DNA from: Bufo bufo | Taxonomy: Eukaryota; Chordata; Amphibia; Anura; Bufonidae | DNA length: 64,000 nucleotides | Assembly (NCBI RefSeq): GCF_905171765.1 | Contig: NC_053390.1 | Coordinates: forward strand, 584,996,471-585,060,470 | Reading direction: 5' to 3' | Shown: positions 31,706-41,131 of the stretch, in pieces | How the letters are laid out: each line of letters begins with the position of its first letter | How positions within the stretch are numbered: the stretch's first letter is position 1 | The notes under the pieces: model-generated | The model's database searches: none | What the model was told of the DNA's origin: nothing | What the model saw: the letters and a program-made list of their open reading frames with translations, nothing else | Position numbers and translations under genes: made by a program

Positions 31706-32751
31706 CTACTGGTTTACCTCTCGAGGGGCGGTCCTTAGCCTCAAGGGTTTCTCTTTTAACCGCCAGCACATTGTTTCCATATGCCCTGACTTATGACAGT
31801 AGGTGCAAATAGGTCGCCTACAGGCGTTGGCATGGCCAATTGGGCGCCCGCCAGGGCCTCTGGGAAATATATCTTTGTAGTCAGGAGGGAAAAGTTCTCT
31901 TCGTACGGGTGCTTCATCCTCCAATAATAATGGCTACTACCACTGTTCTAATTTCTGACACACCTTCTCCAGGCTTTTTGTCAAGAAGTTAACCTGTTCT
32001 GTCAAGGCTGTTACAGCATCAGGGACCGGAGTTTGAGCTGCCTGACTGGCTACCGGACAACACATGGAAGGGGTAGCAGGCGTATGGACAGGAGTTTCAG
32101 CAAATTTAGCAGGTTCTGGCTGCGGACTCTTTCCCAGAATGCTAATGGCTAGCTCTTTAAAGTCCAGGAAGGTGACACTTGGGTGTTGTGCAGCTAACAT
32201 TCTCAACTGGCTTTTTAGGTTGTCAGTGTTAACACCTTCAATGAATTGCTCTTTCAAAGTTTTGTCTTGGTTCTCTGCCTCACGGGGGTCTACCTGAACC
32301 ACAGCTCTAAGAGCTTCTTGTAAAGACAATGCAAAGTCTCTGAGTGACTCACCAGTTTGTTGTTTCTTGCTGAAGAACCTCATTTTGACCTCTGACACGG
32401 TCTTGGGTTCGAAGGTGGTGTAGAGTGTCTCGAAGATCTGTCCAAGTGTTCTACTTTCAGAGCTGGGCCAGGACTTCATCTCCCGGAGTGCGGCTCCCTC
32501 TAGTTGCGCTAGGAGTATTTCCATTTGCTGCTCTGTGGAGACAGGGTACAACCTGAACAAGGTATACATTTTCTCTTTAAAGTCTGAGCTTCCCCAGAGT
32601 ATCGTGGGAACCAAGGGGCCCTAAAGTAGTAGGGCATGGTTAGTGGCATCATGCTAGCTTCTGCAACGGCTGGTGGTGCACTGGAGCCAGTTGCGGCTGC
32701 TGCAGGGGATCCGCTGAGGTCAGGCTGCACAGCTTCTTCCTGAGCAGACAT
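31706..32751 (-). pseudogene. Second Gypsy element: gag, broken
   Basis: The reading starts MSAQEEAVQPDLSGSPAAAA and proceeds through an Ala/Pro-rich leader. It shifts frame near 32600, continues as a capsid-like helical domain (EKMYTLFRLYPVSTEQQ, GQIFETLYTTFEPKTVSEV, GESLRDFALSLQEAL), passes two adjacent TAG codons near 31930, and ends in a CCHC knuckle CTYCHKSGHMETMC. The capsid type resembles the Gypsy lineage from which the vertebrate PNMA/Arc-like genes are thought to derive; that comparison is from memory and inferred. Confidence 0.8.
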
Positions 32752-32770
32752 GGCAATGACAGTTTATTTA

Positions 32771-34414
32771 CAGTTGCAAGAAAAAGTATGTGAACCCTTT
32801 GGAATAATATGGATTTCTGCACAAATTTGTCCTAAAATGTGATCTGATCTTCATCTAAGTCACAACAATAGACAATCACAGTCTGCTTAAACTAATAACA
32901 CACAAAGAATTAAATGTTACCATGTTTTTATTGACCACACCATGTAAACATTCACAGTGCAGGTGGAAAAAGTATGTGAACCCTTGGATTTAATAACTGG
33001 TTGAACCTCCTTTCGCAGCAATAACTTCAACCAAATGTTTCCTGTAGTTACAGATCAGACGTGCACAACGGTCAGGAGTAATTCTTGACCATTCCTCTTT
33101 GCAGAACTGTTTCAGTTCAGCAATATTCTTGGGATGTCTGGTGTGAATCGCTTTCTTGAGGTCATGCCACAGCATCTCAATCGGTTTGAGGTCAGGATTC
33201 TGACTGGGCCACTCCAGAAGGCGTATTTTCTTCTGTTTAAGCCATTCTGTTTTTGATTTACTTCCATGCTTTGGGTCGTTGTCCTGTTGCAACACCCATC
33301 TTCTGTTGAGCTTCAGCTGGTGGACAGATGGCCTTAAGTTCTCCTGAAAAATGTCTTGATAAACTTGGGAATTCATTTTTCCTTCGATGATAGCAATTCG
33401 TCCAGGCCCTGACGCAGCAAAGCAGCCCCAAACCATGATGCCCCACCACCATACTTCACAGTTGGGATGAGGTTTTGATGTTGGTGTGCTGTGCCTCTTT
33501 TTCTCCACACATAGTGTTGTGTGTTTCTTCCAAACAACTCAACTTTGGTTTCATCTGTCCACAGAATATTTTGCCAGTACTGCTGTGGAACATCCAGGTG
33601 CTCTTGTGCAAACTGTAAACGTGCTCTTGTGCAAACTGTAAACGTGCAGCAATGGTTTTTTTTGGACAGCAGTGGCTTCCTCTGTGGTATCCTCCCATTA
33701 AATCCTTCCTTGTTTAGTGTTTTATATATCGTAGATTCGCTAACAGGGATGTTAGCATATGCCAGAGACTTTTTTAAGTCTTTAGTTGACACTCTAGGAT
33801 TCTTTTTCACCTCATTGAGCAGTCTGCGCTGTGCTCTTGAAGATATCTTTTCAGGATGGCCACTCCTAGGGAGAGTAGCAGCAGTGCTGAACTTTCTCCA
33901 TTTATAGACAATTTGTCTTACCGTGGACTGATGAACAGCAGGGCTTTTGGAGATACTTTTATAACCCTTTCCAGATTTATACAAGTCAACAATTCTTAAT
34001 TGTAGGTCTTCTGAGAGCTCTTTTGTGCGAGGCATCATTCACATCAGGCAATGCTTCTTGTAAAAAGCAAACCCAGAACTGTTGTGTGTTTTTTATAGGG
34101 CAGGGCAGCTGTAACCAACACCTCCAATCTCATCTCATTGATTGGACTCCAGTTGGCTGACACCTCACTCCAATTAGCTCTTGGAAATGTCATTAGTCTA
34201 GGGGTTCACATACTTTTTCCACCTGCACTGTGAATGTTTACATGGTGTGTTGAATAAAAGCATGGTGACATTTAATTATTCGTGTGTTATTAGTTTAAGC
34301 AGACCGAGGTTGTCTATTTTTGTGACTTAGATGAAGATCAGATCACATTTTATGACCAATTTGTGCAGAAATCCATATCATTCCAAAGGGTTCACATACT
34401 TTTTCTTGCAACTG
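32771..34414 (-). mobile_element. Tc1-type transposon, 1644 bp (copy 2)
   Basis: Same termini and long inverted repeats as the copy at 20524-22144, flanked by TA (32769-32770 and 34415-34416). It lies just upstream of the second Gypsy gag start, in its leader. A 23-bp tandem duplication (about 33606-33650) and a few indels distinguish it. Confidence 0.95.
32990..34038 (-). pseudogene. Tc1 transposase, frameshifted (copy 2)
   Basis: The N-terminal part (34038 to about 33450) reads [19 protein letters not shown] and includes WTDETKVELFG. The C-terminal part (to 32990) includes QQDNDPKH and [14 protein letters not shown]. They are in different frames because one G is missing in the GGTGGGGCATC run that reads GGTGGGGGCATC in the other copy. 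A 23-bp duplication plus one extra base adds eight codons near residue 130 without losing frame. The DD34E residues are all present. NPIE reads KPIE. Near-identity to copy 1 points to a recent common source. Confidence 0.93.
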
Positions 34415-34416
34415 TA

Positions 34417-35800
34417 AATGCTGCAGGCTAAATTTGACTTTATACAGTTTTTGAAAGGGGTTGCTATAGGCAACCGTTGCACGTGTATGGCCCTTTAAGA
34501 TGAGCGGTGCAGGCCGGAGATACTATTGAGGGAAACTCTTATTAAATGCCCCCTTGTTACTGATGGAGGATTTTCACAGGCTGAGAACTAAGGTCGGAGC
34601 CTTTACTTGCATTTAGCCCCGTGGAGGTTGGCTGACAATGCGGCGGTCCTCCTCTCTCTTGCACGCATGCCAGATCTCGCGATCCGTGAGAGTACGTCAC
34701 ACACAAGTCCCGTGCGCGGCGCCTCTCTTCAATGCGATCCACAGCCAGAAGGGGCGGTGTTACACTCTGCATACAGCTCGGCCTCTCCGGACCGCTACAG
34801 GAGTTGTAGGCGGCACTCTGACTTATTCTTTTGCATATGGGGAGGTGCACCAACTCTTTCCGCTCTGAGAGGTGGTGTAACTTAGTTTTTCCCGCCAGGC
34901 TGCTCTGTGTTCGTGCAGCAAACGCCTTTAGGCGGCCATTTTAAATGCAAAACAGTCCATTCAAATAGAGCAAGCAGTGCTATTGATTTTTGAAAAATCC
35001 ACAATTTTGCAGTTGTAAAAATGCGGTTTTGTAGTAGAAGTGTAGCGCAATACATGCAGACAGTCTCTAAGCAGCCTAAGCAGTCTTGTGGCCCAATAAA
35101 AGCAATCAAACAGTTGGGGCTCATTCACAATAGGCAGTCAATAATGGCGCAGGGGTTTGCAAATCCTGTTCACACAGTTCATTAAAGGCACAAAGGAATG
35201 AATCATGTTCGTGGTGACGCCAATTTATTTTATGCAGTATGCCAGACCAACAGGGCAATTATATGTGAGGTCACGGTGTGAGCATTAGGTGGGCCGAGGT
35301 AAATACAGTTCTGGTTACTCACGGTTACGTCGTTCCTGGGCAGGCTTGCACAAATGATGAGGAGAACGGCACAGGAATTCTCTGGGGCACACTCTGGTGT
35401 AAGGGACACAGGCCAGATGGTGGTTTGAGGTGCCCTTGATGGTCTGTATTAATGTGCCTTTGGCAAGGTCCCTTGTAGTCGTGACGCCAGGACCTTTTAT
35501 GGTGGTACAACCATTTACTGTAGTGTTAACTGAGGAATTGGAGACTGAGACAAGGATGGTGCAATCCAACTTATAACTTTTACTGAACGTTGCTCCTGGT
35601 AATGGTTACATCCAAGTATAAAACAGTCTCTAGTACATCCAGATATCAAATACAGTCTCTTTAAGAGGGACAGGGGTAAAGCTGCAAGAGGTCCACTGCT
35701 CACAGGTGTGATGTCTTTCTCTCAGGCTATTAATGATATAAGTTTTATGCTTACTGGTAGAGGACTTCTACGCTGGTCCCTGTTATCCCAGTGCAGGTTA
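34417..35800 (-). other. Probable leader/LTR region of the second Gypsy element, no gene
   Basis: No reading frame with similarity is seen. On the minus strand TGGCGTCACCACGAAC (complement near 35208-35223) and TGGCGTCACGACTAC (near 35473-35487) start with TGG and could be primer sites, but neither could be tied to an LTR boundary. The sequence resumes after the MITE at 36569 and seems to end near 36900, so LTR limits stay unresolved. Confidence 0.4.
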
Positions 35801-36571
35801 GGGCTCTTTCACACCTGCGTTATTGTCTTCCGGCATAGAGTTCCGTCGTCGGGGCTCTATGCCGGAAGAATCCTGATCAGGATTATCCTAATGCATTCTG
35901 AATGGAGAGAAATCCATTCAGGATGCATCAGGATGTCTTCAGTTCCGGTACGGAACGTTTGTTGGCCGGAGAAAATACCGCAGCATGCTGCGCTTTTTGC
36001 TCCGGCCAAAAATCTGGAACACTTGCCGCAAGGCCGGATCCGGAATTAATGCCCATTGGAAGGCATTGATCCGGATCCGGCCTTAAGCTAAACGTCGTTT
36101 CGGCGCATTGCCGGAGCCGACATTTAGCTTTTTCAGAGTGGTTACCATGGCTGCCGGGACGCTAAAGTCCTGGCAGCCATGGTAAAGTGTAGCGGGGAGC
36201 GGGGGAGCAGTGTACTTACCGTCCGTGCGGCTCCCCGGGCGCTCCAGAGTGACGTCAGGGCGCCCCAAGCGCATGGATCACGTGATCGCATGGATCACGT
36301 CATCCATGCGCATGGGGCGCTCTGACGTCATTCTGGAGCGCCCCGGGAGCCGCACGGGCTGTAAGTATACTGCTCCCCCGCTCCCCGCTCCTACTATGGC
36401 AACCAGGACTTTAATAGCGTCCTGGGTGCCATAGTAACACTGAAAGCATTTGGAAGACGGTTCCGTCTTCAAATGCTTTCAGTACACTTGCGTTTTTCCG
36501 GATCCGTAGTGTAATTCCGGCAAGTGGAGTACACGCCGGATCCGGACAACGCAAGTGTGAAAGAGGCCTTA
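35798..36571. mobile_element. Harbinger-type MITE, 768 bp, TTA target
   Basis: The element is 35801-36568. The left end is GGGCTCTTTCACACCTGCG and the right end in complement is GGCCTCTTTCACACTTGCG, flanked by TTA (35798-35800, 36569-36571). It is a chain of nested inverted repeats (CATGGCTGCC/GGCAGCCATG; GGGGCGCTCTGACGTCA and complement) centred near 36275-36300. No transposase. Confidence 0.85.
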
Positions 36572-36903
36572 GTGAGGCTGCCGGAGGCCGGTAAATCCTT
36601 CACTTTTAACTCCAAAGGTCCTAAGGCGCGTATAGCGATGGCCGTAACCCTTTGGGTCTCTGTTTCTTTAGTGCTTTCTGGATTAATATCCTTTTCTGAA
36701 GCTAAACTTCTAGCTGATGTCCACTAACTCTTAGCAAAGTTCTGAGCCAGATGTGGACCACTTCAGCTCAGAGCTGAAGACTGACTACTACTACCTAAGA
36801 CTAGGCCTGAGCAGGGCTATATATATATGGGATGTGTTGTCTCCCCCTAGTGGTAGGCTCAGTGTAATGGAATCTAACACACCTGTAGGCAGGGATTATG
36901 CAT

Positions 36904-37239
36904 AAAGATGCACTACAAACAAAAAATGGATGGTAGGACAGCACCACTTACTTGAAAGCACTCAAGAGACTTTGCGGCGGTGCTCGTGGCGTCAGGTCTC
37001 GGCCTCAGAGACCCCCAAAATACCAGTAAAGATGAAGAAGGTCACGGCACTCCAAAAGCTAGTTTAATGTTCTTTAATCCACCAAAAATTCAGCAGCAAC
37101 GTTTCGACAATAGTCTTTATCAAGCTACATACATAAAGACTATTGTCGAAACGTTGCTGCTGAATTTTTGGTGGATTGAAGAACATTGAACTAGCTTTTG
37201 GAGTGCCGTGACCTTCTTCATCTTTAAAGATGCACTACA
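36904..37239 (-). mobile_element. Inverted-duplicate retroinsertion with 14-bp target duplication
   Basis: AAAGATGCACTACA occurs at 36904-36917 and 37226-37239, bracketing a 308-bp insert (36918-37225). The insert's right two-thirds is a hairpin with arms of about 90 bp (37030-37119 and 37132-37222) and a ~12-bp loop. Each arm carries the GTCGAAACGTTGCTG hammerhead-like core. Long duplications of this type point to target-primed retrotransposition, and inverted partial copies are common in Penelope-like insertions. Confidence 0.75.
37093..37128 (-). ncRNA. Degenerate hammerhead-like motif, copy 3
   Basis: Minus strand: helix I GTAGC, core TTGATAA (two transitions from CTGATGA), extra A, helix II GAC-TATT-GTC, core GAAA, helix III ACGT, base T, helix I strand GCTGC pairing with GTAGC (one G-U). 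The overall fold is kept, but the core changes at invariant positions make it unlikely to cleave. Confidence 0.5.
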
Positions 37240-37823
37240 GCATAAAACAGGTTATATAAAGTGTACAAAGCATAACACTACGACTTTGCTGTACCCACGT
37301 GGGTAGTGGCACACTGCACATACAGAGGCACGCTTCTCTGCCTGCCTCTAATCTCCCCGCCTCTTTTTATGTACTGTATATTAGATATGTTACTAAAAAT
37401 TATTTAACAAGTTTCCTGCCTATCTATCATGCTGTCTTACTGTCTGCACTGATCTCTCCAGCACTGTTTTTTCTCTGTCTGCCCAGAGCTCACTAAGTAC
37501 TGATGTGCCAGGTAGATAGAGGAGAGTGGTTGAAATTATTAGCACTGGTAGATTGACAAAAAGACAGGGAACTTATTAAAATCTATGTATATTATATATA
37601 GGACAAATAAAGAAGCATGGACTGGACAAGTGAGATGAGAGACAGGCTGAGAGCCTGCCTCTCCTCTGTATGTTACACGTAGCTGTGTGTTCAGTGTTCA
37701 AAGATAGAACACTGGAGAATGCTCAGTTTACATGAAGTACACACACTTCCATAGTGAAGTGTATTACAAAAACAGCTCACCTGTCTTTACACATTAAAAA
37801 AAAGTTAAACGACAGTCACATTT
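37240..37823. other. No gene seen
   Basis: Unrecognised AT-rich sequence with short frames only. No terminal repeat pair detected. Confidence 0.5.
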
Positions 37824-38137
37824 TAAGGGCTTATGCACATGACTATATGTATTTTGCGGCTCACAAAAAACGGATCTGCAAAAAATATGGATGATGTCCG
37901 TGTGCATTCCGTATTTTGTGAAACGGAACAGCTGGCCCCTAATAGATCAGTACTATCCTTGTCCGTAATGCGGACAATAATAGGACAAGTTCTATTTTTT
38001 TGCAGAACAGACGGAATGCACACGTAGTAACTTTTTTTTTTTTGGGCAGTCCCATTGAAATTAATGGTTCCGCATACGGTCCGCAAAAAAACCGAACAGA
38101 CTTAGAGAGAAAATACGTTTGTGTGCATGAGCCCTAA
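37824..38137. mobile_element. Harbinger-type MITE, 308 bp, TAA target
   Basis: The element is 37827-38134. Left GGGCTTATGCACATGAC and right in complement GGGCTCATGCACACAAAC, flanked by TAA on both sides. The interior has GCGGAC/GTCCGC pairs and no coding capacity. Confidence 0.82.
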
Positions 38138-39066
38138 GTTGCATAGCATACACTACACCCACTCAGTGCTGTCCTTAGCTTGTGCACTGTCTTTCCCCAG
38201 TCTGTGTAGTGAAGGGGGAACATCCCACTTGTGCTCCAACAGTACATAAGTGTGTTTCAGCAGGACACTCCTTAATCTTTGCCACACTGTCTGCCACCAA
38301 TGATGAGGTAGAACACCCAAAAATGGACACAGGTGATGCATTAATGCCCCACTAAAGCAAACAAAGACTGCCTTGTTCCCGCTTTGTATACTGTACCTCT
38401 CTCTTGGTGCTCAGAGCAGTTTACCAGCTCCTGTTCTGTAGCTAACTGCTGCCTTCAGTCCTGCCTCAGATAAATCCATTACTTTGCTGTTGGTTGCTGA
38501 GCTGAGTCAATGAACAGAGAAATATTATAGATTTTTCCAGAAAATTATATGTGATTCCAAATGTTTAGGATGTATCCTCATGGTATTGTTGACATCTCTA
38601 TGTATATTCTATGTATTCTCCCGCTTTTATCCTCATTATCACTGGTCAGTCATAAGGCCTGATTGGTTCGTTAGGGGACTTATGATGACCCTGGGTTTGA
38701 GGAAGATTGCTTTTGTAATAAGTGGTCATTGGTAATTAGGGTTAATGTGATGGGTTGGAAGGGCTACTTTAGGGCTGCTCCACAGGCTGTGCTGCTTTTT
38801 GATCAGCAGATTGAGGGGGTAGCTTGAATTTGCCCGACCTCCCAATTTTTTATGTGTTCTTATGGCCCACAATCTAGCTTGGGTTGGGTAAAAGTCATCC
38901 TAGGTAGGGGTGGACATACTGTATTGTTTATTGACACCTGACTGTATGACTGGGTTTATGGTTTTCATGTAATATGTCATTTTTAATAAAGTAGGCTGTG
39001 GCCATATTAATCTCCACATCTCCAGTGTACTTTATTGTTAATTATTCAATTTATGCAATTTTATGT
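38138..39066. other. No gene seen
   Basis: Mostly non-repetitive by eye. An AATAAA near 38984 and scattered short frames carry no recognised similarity. This is among the few stretches without obvious transposon termini. Confidence 0.5.
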
Positions 39067-39369
39067 TATATAATTAGAGTTGAGCGAACACCTGGATGTT
39101 CGGGTTCGAGAAGTTCAGCCGAACTTCCCGGAAATGTTCGGGTTCGGGATCCGAACCCGATCCGAACTTCGTCCCGAACCCGAACCCCATTGAAGTCAAT
39201 GGGGACCCAAACTTTTCGGCACTAAAAAGGCTGTAAAACAGCCCAGGAAAGAGCTAGAGGGCTGCAAAAGGCAGCAACATGTAGGTAAATCCCCTGCAAA
39301 CAAATGTGGATAGGGAAATGAATTTAAAAAAAAATTTTAAAAAGAAAAATGACCCAATATCAATTGGAC

Positions 39370-41030
39370 AGAGGTCCCATAGCAGAGAATCTGGTTTCAC
39401 GTCAGCAGAGAATCAGTCTCTTCATGCCATAGCAAAGAATCTGGCTTCATGTCAGCACAGAATCAGTCTCTTCATGCCATAGCAGAGAATCTGGCTTCAT
39501 GTCAGCACAGAATCTGTCTTCATGTCATAGCAGAGAATCAGGCTTCACGTCACCCACCACTGGAACAGGCCACTGTCACACATTTAGGCCCCGGCACCCA
39601 GACAGAGGAGAGCGGTCCCGTAACAGAGAATCTGGCCTTATGTCAGCGCAGAATCTGTCTTCATGTCATAGCAGAGAATCAAGCTTCACGTCACCCACCA
39701 CTGGAACAGGCCACTGTCACACATTTAGGCCCAGGCACCCAGTCAGAGGAGAGAGGTCCCGTAACAGAGAATCTGGCTTGATGTCAGCACAGAATCTGTC
39801 TTCATGTCATAGCAGAGAATCAGGCTTCATGTCACCCACCACTGGAACAGGCCACTGTCACACATTTAGGCCCAGGCACCCAGGCAGAGGAGAGAGGTCC
39901 CGTAACAGAGAATCTGGCCTTATGTCAGCGCAGAATCAGTCTTCATGTCATAACAGAGAATCAGGCTTCACGTCACCCACCACTGGAACAGGCCACTGTC
40001 ACACATTTAGGCCCAGACAGAGGAGAGCGGTCCCGTAACAGAGAATCTGGCCTTATGTCAGCGCAGAATCTGTATTCATGTCATAGCAGAGAATCAGGCT
40101 TCACGTCACCCACCACTGGAACAGGCCACTGTCACACATTTAGGCCCAGGCACCCAGGCAGAGGAGAGAGGTCCCGTAACAGAGAATCTGGCCTGATGTC
40201 AGCACAGAATCTGTCTTCATGTCATAGCAGAGAATCAGGCTTCACGTCACCCACCACTGGAACAAGCCACTGTCACATATTTAGGCCCCGGCACCCAGAC
40301 AGAGGAGAGAGGTCCCGTAACAGAGAATCTGGCCTTATGTCAGCGCAGAATCTGTATTCATGTCATAGCAAAGAATCAGGCTTCACGTCACCCACCACTG
40401 GAACAGGCCACTGTCACATATTTAGGCCCAGGCACCCAGGCAGAGGAGAGAGGTCCCGTAACAGAGAATCTGGCCTTATGTCAGCGCAGAATCTGTATTC
40501 ATGTCATAGCAGAGAATCAGGCTTCACGTCACCCACCACTGGAACAGGCCACTGTCACACATTTAGGCCCAGGTACCCAGGCAGAGGAGAGAGGTCCCGT
40601 AACAGAGAATCTGGCCTTATGTCAGCGCAGAATCTGTCTTCATGTCATAACAGAGAATCAGGCTTCACGTCACCCACCACTGGAACAGGCCACTGTCACA
40701 CATTTAGGCCCCGGCACCCAGACAGAGGAGAGCGGTCCCGTAACAGAGAATCTGGCCTTATGTCAGCGCAGAATCTGTATTCATGTCATAGCAGAGAATC
40801 AGGCTTCACGTCACCCACTACTGGAACAGGCCACTGTCACACATTTAGGCCCAGGTACCCAGGCAGAGGAGAGAGGTCCCATAACAGAGAATCTGGCCTG
40901 ATGTCAGCGCAGAATCTGTCTTCATGTCATAGCAGAGAATCAGGCTTCACGTCACCCACCACTGGAACAGGCCACTGTCACACATTTAGGCCCCGGCACC
41001 CAGACAGAGGAGAGGTTCATTCAACTTTGG
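39370..41030. repeat. 141-bp tandem array, about 11 copies, in the hAT element
   Basis: The phrase CACGTCACCCACCACTGGAA recurs about every 141 bp from 39546 to 40945, preceded by shorter variants. Because 141 is 47 x 3 and the unit has no stop in one frame, plus-strand frames of 179 and 330 codons run through it (39499-40038, 40055-41047), antisense to the transposase. They have no recognised domain and are most simply a result of the unit length. The array lies downstream of the transposase stop. Confidence 0.93.
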
Positions 41031-41131
41031 GTTGCCCCGCAATATAATGGTAAAATGAAATTAAAAATAGTATTGAATGAGGAAGTGCCCTGGAGTAGAA
41101 TAATATATTGTTAATGGGAGGTAGTTAATAT

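Noticed and set aside
39370..41030. CRISPR-like array
   Set aside because: Units are contiguous tandem copies with no unique spacers, and the sequence is eukaryotic.
40055..41047. 330-codon open frame as a repeat protein gene
   Set aside because: It runs through a 141-bp tandem array antisense to the hAT transposase; the unit length is a multiple of three and this alone keeps a frame open. No domain, splice or start context supports it.
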